64,000 nt of DNA from Cryptomeria japonica. Its lineage: Eukaryota; Streptophyta; Pinopsida; Cupressales; Cupressaceae. Each line of letters begins with the position of its first letter. The first letter of the stretch is position 1. The notes under the pieces were generated by a model. The model was not told the origin of the DNA. It did no database searches and worked only from the letters and a program-made list of their open reading frames with translations. Of the stretch, positions 10,823 to 21,970 are shown piece by piece. Both the position numbers and the translations under genes were made by a program. Location: contig NC_081413.1 of assembly GCF_030272615.1 (NCBI RefSeq), positions 165,305,080-165,369,079 of the forward strand. The letters are read 5' to 3'.

Positions 10823-12310
10823 TTGAATATCAATAGTGATCTTGCAAATACTCAAGAAGTAACACTCATGGACTTGCTTAAATGTCATAAACATGCCTTT
10901 GCATGGGATTACAAGGACATACATGGAATAGATCCAATAGTTTGTACCCACTGTATCAATATAAAAGAAGAATGTTGCCCACCCAGACAACCACAAAGAA
11001 GAATCAATCATGCATTAAAAGAAATAGTTAAAGAGGAATTGCAGAAGTTGTTAAAGGCTAGGTTTATCTATCCTATCTCTGATAGCCAATGGGTATCACC
11101 TTTGGTAATAGTTCCTAAGAAAGGAGGAAAATTGAGGGTATGTGTTGATTATAGAGCTTTGAACTTAGCAACAAGAAAAGATCATTTTCCATTACCATTT
11201 GTGGATCAGGTATTAGACTCTTTGGCTGGGAAGAGATACTTTTCATTTCTTGATGGATTCAATGGTTACAATCAGATTCAGATAGCCCTAGAGGACCAAG
11301 AGAAGACTACATTTACTTGTCCTTAGGGAACATATGTATATTTAGTTCTTCCTTTTGGATTGTGTAATTCTCCAGCCACTTTTCAAAGAGCAGTGATCAA
11401 TATATTTTAAGATATTTCTCAAGACATCATGGAAATTTATATGGATGACTTTACAACTTATGGTTTTGAATTTGAGGAAGCATTATGGAACTTGAAGAAA
11501 GTTTTGAAATGGTGGGAAGACTATAGTTTGTTATTAAACAGTGAGAAGTACTTCATAATGATGTAGAAAGGAATAGTCCTTGGTCATCATATCTCTATAA
11601 AAGGAATATAGGTTGACCCAACAAAAATTGAAGCTATTCAGAATATCAATGCACCGGTAAAGCAAAAAGATGTTAGAAGTTTCCTTGGTCATGTTGGATA
11701 TTATAGAAGGTTTATCAAAGATTTCAGCAAAATTACAAGTCCCTTATATTCTCTACTTACCAAGGATATGGAATTTAAATGGATTTCTTTATGCAATGAA
11801 TCTTTCTTGAAGCTTAAGCATGCTTTGACCCAAGCACCAGTTCTTAAAGGTCCAAATTGGTCTTTACCATTTCAAATTCATATAGATGCATCTGATTATG
11901 TAATAGGAGCAGTCTTAGGACAAAATATTGATAACTTGGAAATTGCAATATATTATATTAGCAAGAACTTGCAGGGGCCTGAGTTAAATTACACAGTCAC
12001 TGAAAAGGAAATGTTAGCAGTTATATATGCACTCAACAAAATCAGGCACTATATAATAGGGTATCCCATATTTGTGCATACTAGTCATACTGCAATCAGA
12101 TATCTCATGAATAAGCCTTCAATTACTGGTAGATTAGCTTGTTGGTTATTGTTGATGCAGGAATTTGATATCACAGCTATTGATAAACCAGGAAAGTCCA
12201 ATATGGTTGCAGATTATCTTTCAAGACTTCAGTTACAGGAAGATCCTACAACCATAGATGATGCTTTTCTGAATGAACATCTATTCCTTATACAAGCCCA
12301 CACTCCCTAG
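10823..12310 (+). pseudogene. G0 reverse transcriptase and RNase H, broken
   Basis: Gypsy RT: KEELQKLLKARFIYPISDS, WVSPLVIVPKKGGK, RVCVDYRALN, YFSFLDGFNGYNQI, LPFGLCNSPATFQRA and the catalytic YMDD at 11438-11449. RNase H follows (FQIHIDASDYVIGAVLGQ, YYISKNLQGPELNY, TEKEMLAVIYAL). In-frame stops occur near 11324, 11408, 11564 and 11609; G1 has Trp, a sense codon or Glu at the same places, so most are single transitions or transversions in a recently coding frame. The frame otherwise stays constant over 1.4 kb, which marks moderate rather than extreme age. Confidence 0.88.
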
Positions 12311-13034
12311 TATGTTGATATTGCCAACTATTTAGCTGCTGCTAAAATGCCACTTCATTTCTCTCCTAAGGAAAGAAGGTTTTCAGTGGAGAAAATCTTT
12401 AACTTCTCATGGATTGGTGATTGTTTTTTTTACACTGGACTAGACCAAGTCATGAGAAGATGTGTAAGAGAGGATGAACCATATGATATCTTGCATGCAT
12501 GTCATGATGAGTCATGTGGAGGACATTTTGTTGCTAAAAGAACAACACTCAAAATATTGAATACAGGATACTATTGGCCCACATTATATAAGGATGCAAC
12601 ACAGTATACAAGAAAATGTGACAGATGCCAACGCATGGGGAGACCTACTAAATCTGATGAGATGCCATTGTATCCACAAATATTGGTTACACTGTTTGAT
12701 AAATGGGGATTAGATTTTGTTGGCCCAATTGATCCCCCTTCTAATGGCAAATCCTACATTTTAGTATGTACAGATTATGTAACAAAATGGGTGGAGGCTC
12801 GCGCCATGACACATGCAAGAGATAATAAGGTGGTTGAGTTCCTTTATGAGGAAATATTTACAAGATATGGAGTACCAAGGGAAATTGTATCAGACCAAGG
12901 CCCATAATTTACTTCAACATTGATTGCAGCCTTGGTCAATGAATACAATATAAGGCACAAAAAATCTACCCCATATCATCCACAAGCTAATGGACAAGTA
13001 GAGGTTACAAATAGGGAGCTTGAGGCTATTCTTA
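12311..13034 (+). pseudogene. G0 integrase, C-terminally truncated
   Basis: HHCC zinc-binding region (HACHDESCGGHF and KCDRCQRMG), catalytic core with Asp in KWGLDFVGPI, Asp in IVSDQGP, and Glu in NGQVEVTNRELE. One stop follows SDQGP (CAA-to-TAA compared with G1) and one precedes YVDIANYL (TGG-to-TAG). The frame is cut at the microhomology TATTCTTA (13027-13034), where the G0 internal deletion begins; the C-terminal DNA-binding domain is lost. Confidence 0.85.
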
Positions 13035-13049
13035 TTGTTGGGTTGAATA
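13027..13049 (+). repeat. Remnant of G0 3' LTR (23 bp)
   Basis: Matches the last bases of the G0 5' LTR (TATTCTTATTGTTGAGTTGAACA) with two differences, ending GAATA where GAACA is expected, followed directly by the target duplication GTTCC. The first eight bases are also the integrase sequence, so they mark the deletion junction. Confidence 0.8.
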
Positions 13050-13264
13050 GTTCCTACTCACACCATGGTTTTCTCTCTATTGGGTTTCCACGAGATAACT
13101 CCTTGGTGTCACTGTCAACTTTTCATGCTTGCATATTTTACTTTAGTGATCAAGTATATTGTTGGATCTTAGATGAATGCAAATTTAAGATAAAAAGTTA
13201 AATTATGAAAATTTGATTAAGTGTAAATTCACCTCTCCCCTCTCAGCACTGGTTGGGACTAACA
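13050..13264 (+). repeat. C1 5' LTR, right remaining piece
   Basis: Begins with the second GTTCC of G0 and continues as the C1 LTR (compare 38039-38253): CACCATGGTTTTCTC, TTGTTGGATCTTAGATGAATG, a pyrimidine tract CACCTCTCCCCTCTCAG, and the end GGTTGGGACTAACA. An open frame through 13201 is only a continuation of the broken integrase frame. Confidence 0.92.
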
Positions 13265-13266
13265 AT

Positions 13267-13278
13267 TGGCATCAGAGC
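13267..13278 (+). promoter_or_regulatory. C1 primer binding site
   Basis: TGGCATCAGAGC two bases after the LTR end, one transition away from the plant copia site TGGTATCAGAGC, complementary to initiator tRNA-Met. Confidence 0.9.
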
Positions 13279-13330
13279 ATTAGGTCCCTAGAATTAGAAG
13301 AAGCTTAACCGACTTAGGGAAAGATCAAAG

Positions 13331-14290
13331 ATGATGTGAAAGGAGGGTCCTAAGTTCTCTAAGGAGAACTACACCTTATGGTGTGGAAGAATGAAACTCT
13401 ATCTAAGATCCCTAGATGAACACTATTAGAATCATGTGATCATAGAGTACAATGAACCTTCAGAGACTCTTACTCTGGACCAGATCAAGGAAAGGCAAGA
13501 TAATACTCTTGCTATGGATCTGATTGTTAGCACTCTTTCAGATAATGAATTTGTTGAGGTACAAGATTTGAAATCAGCTTTTCAGATATGGAATAAGCTG
13601 AAGATAGTGTATGGGGGAGATCCCCATGTTAAAAAGGCCAAAGTAGATAGCCTAAGAGGAAAATATGGTGACATGAGAATGCAGGAAAGTGAAAACATAA
13701 AGCAATATAGTAAGAGGATAAAGGATATAGTAAACTCCATTAAAAGTGCAGGAGGAAAGCTCGAGGAGGAGGATGTGGTTAGCAAAATACTGAGAAATCT
13801 ACTACCACAATATGGCATAAGGGTCTCTACTATCCAGGAACTCAGATCCTTGGGAACAATCAATGTAACTCTTGACTCACTGATCGGTAAGTTGACTACT
13901 TTTGAATTGAGCAATTATGACAACAACATACCAAAGATTGATGTTTCTTTCAAAGAATCCATGATGCATGCACCAATAAGGAGAAGGAAAGAAATGGTAG
14001 CAGCTCTACTACCAGAGTCCGTCATTCCTATGAGAGTGACAATATTCTCTCTGAGGAACAAGAGCAAGATGAAATTGAAGCTCTACTGAAAAGAAGATTG
14101 CCAAGAGTTAAAGGTAAATACAAAGGTAAACTACCCTTAAAATGCTTCTCCTATAATAAGATGGGTCATATTTCTTCAAGATGCCCTAACAATGATAGAG
14201 ATGGGAAAGATAATTTCAGAAGTTAGAAGGACAAGAGCAAGAAGGAATGTTATCTTGCAGAAGGAGTCACTGATGAAGAATCAGAGGGAT
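13331..14290 (+). pseudogene. gag: C1 gag, broken
   Basis: Starts at ATG 13331 in the frame that holds NYTLWCGRMKLYL, the usual N-terminal signature of plant copia gag, with stops at the third codon and near 13428. A long open part from 13436 carries the capsid region (SLRGKYGDMRMQE, QYSKRIKDIVNSIK, LRNLLPQYGIRVSTI, SLIGKLTTFELSN). A frameshift near 14030 leads into DEIEALLKRRLPR and a zinc knuckle KCFSYNKMGHISSRC (near 14140), in which the second Cys of CX2CX4HX4C has become Tyr. One further stop is at about 14224. The gag of C2 is its closest relative here. Confidence 0.88.
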
Positions 14291-15650
14291 CTGATGGAGA
14301 TGGCATTTCTTTTGTGGTAGTCAAAGAGGACAACATAGAGGAAGGAGATATGGCATTGATTTCTAGCACAAACCAATGTGGAGAGTGGGTGATCAACAGT
14401 GGATGCACTCACCACAGGACCGGTGACAAAAGAAAATTCCTCAGCATGGAGGATTTCAATGGAGGAATAATGAGGTTCGGAAATGATGCCCCATGTGTAG
14501 TAAGAGGTAAGGGGTCCATAGCCTTGAATGATAAGACAAATTTTGATGATGTCTATTGGGTAGAAGGATTAAAGGATGGTATGTTAAGTGTTGCACAACT
14601 TAACAATAAGGGATACCTGTTAGAGTTCAATGAAGGGATATGTAAACTAAATGGCAAATCTGCAAGTCTGATTGCAACCAATAAATAATCAAGAGGCAAT
14701 TTTTTTCATCTAGACACCACCATAGGTAATTGTCTAGTGGCTAAGGTAGAAGACAACTGGTTGTGGCACAAAATATTGTGTCATGTTAATTTTGATAGCA
14801 TAGCTAAAGTAAGTAAGGAAAAATTTGTCAGAGGTATGTCTGACATAGTAAAACTTGAAAATGCTATGTGCAAGGAATGTCAACTAGGAAAGTTGATCGG
14901 GTCCACTTTTAGTAGTAAATCTTTCTCAACTGAAAGTGTGCTGGACTTAGTTCACACATACTTGTGTGGTCCCATGAGAACCAAGAGTTTCTATGGAGAC
15001 CGGTATTTTATGTTATTTATGGATGACTTCTCAAGAATGATGTGGGTTGTATTCTTGAAGGAAAAATTTGAATCCTTTCACATGTTTAAGGTGTTTAAGG
15101 CTTGAGTAGAAAGAGGAACCAACAAGAATCTGAAGTGCCTGAGATCAGACAGAGGAGGAGAGTTCACCTCTCAATCTATCATGAACTACTGCCAGGAATA
15201 GGGAATCATGAGACAAATGTCTGCACCCAGAACACCTCGGTAGAATGGAGTTGCTGAAAGAAGAAATAGAACTCTTATTGATTGTGCAAGGACTCTCATA
15301 ATATAGATGGACATCCCACATATCTTCTGGAGAGAAGCAATAAGAACTGTTGTATACACTTTGAACCAAATACAGGTAAAGAAGGGGACAAGCAAAACCC
15401 CCTATGAATTATGGAGTGGATACTCCCTAATGTTTGTTATTTCAAAGTATTTGGAATCAGGTGCTATATCAAAAGGGATGAGTATACGCAAAATTTTGAC
15501 CCCAAGATTGATGAAGGAACCTTCTTAGGTTACTCAACAAAGAGAAAGACATATCGGTGTTTAAACAAAAGAACCGGTAAGATTGTAGAAAGTGCAAATG
15601 TTAGAGTAGATGAGTACTCTGAGAAAAATGAATAGGACAGTAAGAGTGAA
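14291..15650 (+). pseudogene. C1 protease and integrase, broken
   Basis: The protease motif reads WVINSGCTHH: the catalytic Asp of D-S-G is Asn (codon 14395-14397). Then FGNDAPCVVRGKGS, GLKDGMLSVAQLNN, the GAG-pre-integrase region DNWLWHKILCHVNFD and CKECQLGK, and the integrase core, where HTDLCGP has become HTYLCGP (Tyr codon 14959-14961), removing the first catalytic Asp. The second Asp remains in CLRSDRGGEF, and the C-terminal part has NRTLIDCARTL and KTPYELW. Stops occur after KVFKA, near 15200, 15241 and 15304, and a frameshift lies near 15425. Two catalytic sites are lost independently of the stops. Confidence 0.88.
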
Positions 15651-16376
15651 CTAGAGGACTATAAAGGGTTTGGGTACAATGTACCGATGGAACCTACTGA
15701 AGAAGATCCTATTGAAGTGGCTAATGTAGAAGCCTATGAAGTAGAACCTGCACAACTGGTAGAAGAAGCTCCAAGGAGTGAACTGGAATTGGCTAAATAT
15801 GTCAGAAATAATCACTCTGCAAAAAAGATCATCGGTGACAAGGATGCAAGAGTTCAAACCAGAAGAAGAGAAAGAGAGAATGGGTGTATGCTCTCAATTT
15901 TTGAGCCCAAAATGATAAAGGAGACTCTAAAAGATGATGATTGGGTGAAAGCCATTGAAGAAGAGCTAGAGCAAATAGAGAAAAATGATACATGGACTCT
16001 AGTACCCAAACTGGAAAATAAAAATGTAATAGGCACCAAGTGGGTGTTCAGAAATAAGATGGATGGAACCGGTGAGGTGATAAGAAACAAGGCAAGATTG
16101 GTCTGTAAGGGCTATTCTCAAGAAGAAGGTTTGGACTATGTAGAAACCTTCACACTGGTAGCCAAGCTAGAAGGGGTCAGAATTTTGTTGGCCTATGCTT
16201 CTTATAAAAGGCTTAAAGTATACCAAATGGATGTCAAATCGGCATTCTTAAATGGGGTATTGGAGGAAGAAGTATACATAGGGAAACTAGAAGGGTTTGC
16301 ATCTGAAGATGGAAGGAATATGGTATGCAAGTTGCAGAAGGCTCTGTATGGTCTGAAGCAAGCACTGAGAGCTTGG
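15651..16376 (+). pseudogene. C1 reverse transcriptase, first part
   Basis: An open frame (from 15687) with an acidic linker, then IIGDKDARVQTRRR, DDWVKAIEEELEQIEKNDTW, NVIGTKWVFRNKMD, IRNKARLVCKGYSQEEG, YQMDVKSAFLNG and [12 protein letters not shown], the familiar copia RT blocks. It stops exactly at the G1 insertion, whose target duplication CTTGG (16372-16376) codes for the end of RAW. The continuation is at 35187. AFLNG retains the spacing to the first catalytic Asp (QMDV). Confidence 0.9.
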
Positions 16377-17639
16377 TGATAAGTTAATACTTTGTCACAT
16401 TTTTATCATCAAAACTCTTAGGTTTTTGACACCTTTTGGGCTGCATTGTGGTAGTGAAGTATTGTGAATTGACTATATGTATTCCATTTGTTAAACCTAA
16501 ACTTATGAAATCATGTTTGAACTTTGCCGGTCTATTCCTCTAGCCATGCCAATTTATTCCTACAGCCAAGTGATTTGTTCTTGTTGCTATGCGGATTATT
16601 TGGGATAGTGTCATATGTGAATTAATGAATGTATTAATTAAGTAAAATATGTATGCATGTCCTTGTATGTTGTTTTTGTTTTAGTGCAGATAATAAATGA
16701 TGTCGCGGTGGATATTCTCCTTTTGCACCTGAAGAAGGAAGAATCACGTATGAAATAACTGGAGATCAAACTGAAGAGGAGTTGAGGGAGCGCAAGGTAT
16801 GACATAACCGGAGCAGCTATACATCACTATGGAAGTTTAAATCTAGTGGGAATTGAATTCGCAAAATATCGCTACGGCATGCAAAGACTGTGGTTCGGTT
16901 TAGATCCTTGTTTCCTCCAGCCAAGCTCTAGTTATCTTCTTCATTTGTCAATCATTTGCCTCTTCTTCTAGGTGTGATTTGAGTTGTCCATTGTAGTTGA
17001 TCTTTTCTTTATAATAAGCTCTTCATTTTTCTTAGAGGTTAGACAGAATAGAAAGGAATAGAGCAGAGAACTTTGACAAGCATTCTGGAGTTTTTCTTTT
17101 AGAACATATAATCATTTTCAGGAAGCAATTAATGAAAGATATGTTATTTTGATTTGTTAAAAGTATTTTTCTAGAAGCTTGATATCACTCATCCAAGGGG
17201 GCCCACTTGGTGAGTGATCCTGTGTTTATGTTCATTGAAATTAGTTCTTCTTTAGTTACATTACAAGTTCGTTTCTTGCTTGTTCCTGCAACCACTGGAA
17301 ATAGATCCGCTGACTATTCCTACAACCAAGCCAGAACAGAGTGATTTCTGTTATTTACATTAGATCATTACAGCATTTTCTTTTATAAGTTTTCATGTAG
17401 CCTTCTATGATTTCCATTCTTGTCTTTCCTTTCTACATAATGTTAGTTACTGCAGCAATGCAAAATAGCCATTGAAGGAGCTTAGTGCATATATAGTGCA
17501 AACCCATTTCAAGTTTTACATCCCTGGGTTGATAACTAAATGAACACTAGCCATGAAAATAGTAACTTTACCAGATGAATGTCCAAACTTCGGATTGAGA
17601 TTTCAATTAGAGTTATTATTATTATAGCTGGAGTGGACA
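16377..17639 (+). repeat. G1 5' LTR (1263 bp)
   Basis: From TGATAAGTTAATAC to GCTGGAGTGGACA. It equals the 3' LTR in length and aligns with it without visible large gaps. It holds TTCCTGCAGCCA-like motifs (16543, 16561, 16914, 17282, 17309), a TATATAG at 17490-17496, and the block CATCCAAGGGGGCCCACTTGG (17190-17210), which is also well conserved in G0 and in the 3' LTR. Confidence 0.97.
17489..17496 (+). promoter_or_regulatory. Putative LTR TATA box (G1, 5')
   Basis: ATATATAG in a block (TTAGTGCATATATAGTG) kept in all three LTRs of this family, about 145 bp before the LTR end. Confidence 0.4.
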
Positions 17640-17643
17640 TTTT

Positions 17644-17661
17644 TGGCACCATTGCCAGGGA
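17644..17661 (+). promoter_or_regulatory. G1 primer binding site
   Basis: TGGCACCATTGCCAGGGA, differing from TGGCGCCGTTGCCGGGGA by three G-to-A changes, each expected from deamination at CpG or CpNpG cytosines on the other strand. It is of the tRNA-Asp type of Athila/Tat elements. Confidence 0.92.
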
Positions 17662-17752
17662 TGGTGTCAAACTAAGAACTTTTCATGGTTATTGTAGTTT
17701 CTAGTTAATTGTTTTTGAGATTCTTAATTGTTTGAAAATTTCATGAATCTGT

Positions 17753-19600
17753 ATGCATAGCAAAAGAAGATACCCCAGAGGTAGATTTCTACCCATTCAT
17801 CCTAATCATGCAGAAGATAATTTCCCAAATATAAATCCTTTTGCCGAACTTTACCAAGCCCCACAAAATTTGAATCACCCTGAATCTGAATTTCTGGAAG
17901 GTAGTCTTCAGTTCCTTTTTGCTCCTCAAGAAGAAGAAATTCCTATAGTAACAACCCCCACAAGTCCAATGCAAGGGATCCCTCCTCCTGGTGGGAATAA
18001 TCCACCACCACCACCAGGACCAACGTTTGAGTTTCTCATCTCTGATCAGCATGATAATGCTAACCTCAAGAACATTCTAGCATCTTCACTCCCTAAATTT
18101 TATGGATTGGTGACAGAGGATCTGGATAAATTTATGTTTGAGTTTGATGTTCTCTGTAGGAGTTTTGACTATACTACAGATGCCCATAGACTCAAAAAAT
18201 TTCCTGCCACTTTGAAGGAGTCATCCTTAAGATGGTTTATGAGCTTGGGTAGTAGCACAATCAACACCTAGGATGAGATGAAACAGTTGTTTCTTGCAAA
18301 ATACAAAGAATATTGTAGAGGTACTGATCGTCATGGGGATGATATCTTTAGAATGACACAAACTAAAGATGAGAGTCTTGAAGATTATTTGGAAAGGTTT
18401 CTATTTAGTGTCAAAAAGTCCAAGCATAGCACTCTCAATGAATATTCCTTCAAATTGATATTTTTAAGGGGTATCAGTGATGAATGCACTGATTCCTTAG
18501 ATCTTATGGGAGGAGATGACATTACACAATCCACTTGGGCTGAAATAGGACAAATTTGCAAGAAGTATTCCATATCTACTTCTAAGAAGAATCAGAGATT
18601 TAAGCCAAGGGCACCATTATCAGCATCTGGAACTGGAGTTTCTAGATCGGAACTTAGTCATCTATTAAAGGACTTCAAGGAGGACATTATAAACAATATG
18701 GCTACCTAGTTGGATACATTGGCAACTAAGAAGAAGCATGAGGAAGCTGATGCATTCCTTGCAGAATTTTGTCCTCATTGTAAACAGCGGAAGAAAGATT
18801 GCAGATGTATGATGGTTGCAAACGTGAGGTGCCTGACTTCAAACCAGTTCAAGTTGAGGATGAGCAAGTCTTCTATGTTGCTCAAAGAAGACCAAATTTT
18901 CAAAGACAAGGTATGCCACCCGATCCACTTTCTTTTTCTAGTTATAGTGGTAATTCTTATGCACCAAATAACCAATGGCAACCGCAGTATTCTCAAAATT
19001 TTGGTAACTATCCACATTGGTATGGTTCACAAGGCTAAGGGCAGCAATTTGCTAATCAAATACCATAGTTGCAGCAGCCACAGGTGAACTGGTATCCACC
19101 TCAGGGTCAAGGAAACCAGTTTCAAGGGAATTGGCAACCTACTTCTCAATGGAGGGGAAACCAATCATGGCCAGCCCAATCTTCTGGTTATCAGCCACCT
19201 ATTTAGCAACCACAACCTCCTACTTTAATGCCTCCTCCTGTAGCTACAACTACACCGCCTAAACCAACACAGTTGCCTACTTAATCGTTGCCAAATCCAA
19301 ATATCAAATCTCAGCAACAACAACAACAACCTTATCCAACTGATGTTAATCAGTACCCAGCCTATTCTTTATCACTAGATGGCATTCGCCTCTGATCTGG
19401 AACAACTTTACCAAATCCCTCTCATCCAGTTATCACTGAGGTATAGGAGGAGCAAGAAATCTCTAATCCAACAGATACAATACCCTAGAATCAAATATTG
19501 CCACCATTTCCCCATAGATTGCAAGGAAAAGAAGTTCCCACTGAACAACAACAAAGCTTTGATATTATTGATCAACTGAAGCACATTTGAGTTAAAATTC
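17753..19600 (+). pseudogene. gag: G1 gag, broken
   Basis: Start ATG 17753, with GRFLPIHPNHAEDNF at the N-terminus, then a Pro-rich linker, the capsid region (SSLPKFYGL, RSFDYTTDAHRL, SLRWFMSLG; then LFLAKYKEYCRGTD, LEDYLERFLF, GISDECTDS) and a Cys cluster FCPHCKQRKKDCRC at 18767-18808 in place of a CCHC knuckle. A Gln/Pro/Asn-rich part follows, and then a degenerate LRSGT motif near 19385 in which Arg has become a stop. Stops occur near 18270, 18707, 19036, 19069, 19203 and 19282; a frame change lies near 18822. Products of this family would coat RNA in cytoplasmic particles. The capsid regions of G0 and G1 are alike enough to date the breaks as separate. Confidence 0.88.
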
Positions 19601-20475
19601 CATTGTTGCAAGAAATAAAGGATGTTCCCATTTATGGTAAGGCATTGAGAGAAGCATGTCTAAAGAAACCTGGCAAGAAGAAACAGGATCCACAAATAGT
19701 GCATGTTATGGGTCAATTGGTTGATATTATGTTAGGTAAAATTGTCATTCCAAAGTATTCTGATCCAGGTAGTCCTCTTGTGAGTATAGTCATTAATGGC
19801 AGTCAAATAAAAAATGTTTTGATTGATCTAGGGGCAACCATTAATGTCATGACAAGGGAAGTAATAAAACATCTAGAGATCAATAGTTTAAGGGCTACAC
19901 CCATAGTTCTGCAACTTGTTGATGACTCTACAGTGAGACTTGACGGTATCATAGAGGATGTAGTAGTTATTTTAGATTCCTGGGAATATCCTACAGACTT
20001 TGTGATTTTATCTCCAAAAGCAACATTGAGAGGATATCCGGTCATTTTGGGTAGACCTTGGCTTGCAACAGCTGATGCATATATTGGGTGTAGATCGAGG
20101 GATATGACTATTTTAGATGGGATTTCTACAAAAACATTAGCCTTGTATTCTCCAGCACAACCCCATCTTGAACAGCAACAAGTCGTTTGGCCTATCTTGG
20201 GAGAAGAATCTGAAGAAATTGACTCTATTAATAACCTTATGATGATTAATCGAGGACCACTCATGCAGTTATATGATGAGGAATCAATTCTTTATAAAAT
20301 ACTGATAAATGAATTTATAGAAGAGCAAAAATTGCAGGAATTGGTTTCGAATATTGCAGGTTTGGACCTTCCTGTAGCCATTGATATCTTGCATACTCTG
20401 TTGCTGCAGGAATTATCTTTTTCTCATCTTTCTGATATAAACCAAACTGATCTTACTATTAAGATAGAGGTGTAA
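19601..20475 (+). pseudogene. G1 aspartic protease region
   Basis: Open for 290 codons: ALREACLKKPGKKKQDPQ, the active-site block VLIDLGATINVM with its Asp intact, QLVDDSTV, WEYPTDFVIL and VILGRPWLAT. The domain has the form of the retropepsin of plant Athila/Tat elements (D-L-G-A in place of D-S-G-A). A stop (20473-20475) separates it from RT at a place where G0 reads Asp-Leu-Asn-Lys-stop a few codons later. Confidence 0.87.
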
Positions 20476-21970
20476 TTGAATAAATACTTGAATATCAATA
20501 GAGATCTATCAGATACTCAGAAAGAGGGCCTTGTGGACTTGTTGAAACTTCATAAAAATGCTTTTGCATGGGATTACAAGGATATGAATGGGATTGATCC
20601 AGCACTTTGTACTCATCATATTTATATAAAGGATGAGTGTTGCCCACTCAGACAACCTCAAAGAAGAGTCAATCCTGCCTTGAAGGAGATAGTTAAAGAA
20701 GAATTACATAAATTATTGAAAGCTGGGTTTATCTATCCTATCTCTGACAGTCAATGGGTATCACCTTTGGTGAAAGTACCTAAAAAAGGAGGCAAATGGA
20801 GGGTATGTGTTGATTATAGAGCTTTGAACTTAGCAATAAGAAAAGATCATTTTCCATTGCCATTTGTGGATCAGGTATTGGATTCTCTAGCTGGTAAGAG
20901 ATATTTTTCATTCCTTGATGGATTTAGTGGCTATAATCAAATATAGATAGCCCCTAAGGATCAAGAGAAGATGAAATTTACTTGCCCATGGGGCACATAT
21001 GCTTATTATGTTCTTCCTTTTGGGTTGTGTAATGCTGCAGCCACTTTTCAAAGAGCAGTGATCAGTATTTTTTCTGATATTTCTCAAGATATTATGGAAA
21101 TTTACATGGATGACTTTACAACTTATGGTTTTGAATTTGATCATGCATTGCGTAATCTGAAGAAATTTTTGCAGCGATGCGAAGACTACAATTTGTCTTT
21201 AAACAATGAGAAGTGTTTCATCATGATGGAAGAAGGAATAGTCCTTGGTCATCATATATTTGTACAAGGCATTGAGGTGGATCCAACAAAGATTGAGGTC
21301 ATTCAGCATATTAATGACCATGTGAAGCAAAAAGATGTGAGAAGTTTTCTTGGTCATATTGGATACTACAGAAGGTTTATCAAAGATTTCAATAAAATTG
21401 CAAGTCCCTTATATTCACTGCTTACTAAAGATGCAGAATTTAAATGGACCCCAGCATGCAATGAAGCTTTCTTAAAGCTTAAGCATGCTTTGACTCAAGC
21501 ACCAATTCTTAAAGGGCCCAATTGGTCTCTACCATTCCAAATCCATACAGATGCATCTGATTATGCAATAGGAGCGGTGCTAGGACAAAGAATTGACAAA
21601 TTGGAAAATGCAATATATTATATTAGCAAGAATTTGCAGGGACCTGAATTGAATTACACAATTACTGAAAAGGAAATGCTAGCTGTCATATATGCACTTA
21701 ACAAATTTAGACACTATATCATAGGGTATCCCATATTTGTGCATATAGATCATACTACAATTAGATATCTCATGAATAAGCCATCAATCACTAGTAGTTT
21801 AGCTCATTGGTTATTGTTGATGCAGGAATTTGATATCACAATTGTTGATAAACCAGGGAAGTCTAATGTGGTTGCAGATTATCTTTCACATCTTCAATTG
21901 CAAGAAGATTCCACAATAATAGATGACACTTTTCCAGATGAACATTTGTTTCTCATTCAAGCTCACACTC
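20476..21970 (+). pseudogene. G1 reverse transcriptase and RNase H, nearly open
   Basis: One stop, at 20944-20946 after GYNQI (Gln in G0), interrupts an otherwise continuous frame. RT motifs: WVSPLVKVPKKGGKWRVCVD, YFSFLDGFSGYNQI, LPFGLCNAAATFQRAV, the catalytic YMDD at 21103-21114, GHHIFVQGIEVDPTKIE, VRSFLGHIGYYRRFI. RNase H: FQIHTDASDYAIGAVLGQ with its first acidic residue in TDAS, then TEKEMLAVIYALNKFRHY and the connection VDKPGKSNVVADYLS. It is the best preserved part of the G1 pol. Confidence 0.9.

Larger units (their letters stand above)
5268..13049 (+). mobile_element. G0: Athila/Tat-like gypsy, 3' half deleted
   Basis: Inserted in the C1 5' LTR with target duplication GTTCC (5263-5267 and 13050-13054). 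It has a full 5' LTR, primer site, gag (broken by X), protease, RT, RNase H and the first part of integrase. It then passes within TATTCTTA (13027-13034) straight into the last 23 bp of its own LTR. Compared with G1, about 4.7 kb are missing: integrase C-terminus, third ORF, polypurine tract and nearly all of the 3' LTR. Because the target duplication is intact, the deletion happened after insertion. Many stops are of the C-to-T or G-to-A kind. Confidence 0.9.

Noticed and set aside
15854-16090. Minus-strand frame inside C1 RT
   Set aside because: Antisense shadow of a well-supported RT frame.
19803-20264. Minus-strand frame of 153 codons inside the G1 protease
   Set aside because: Antisense shadow of the protease frame; G0 has a similar antisense frame at 10048-10404 only because the sense codons are conserved.
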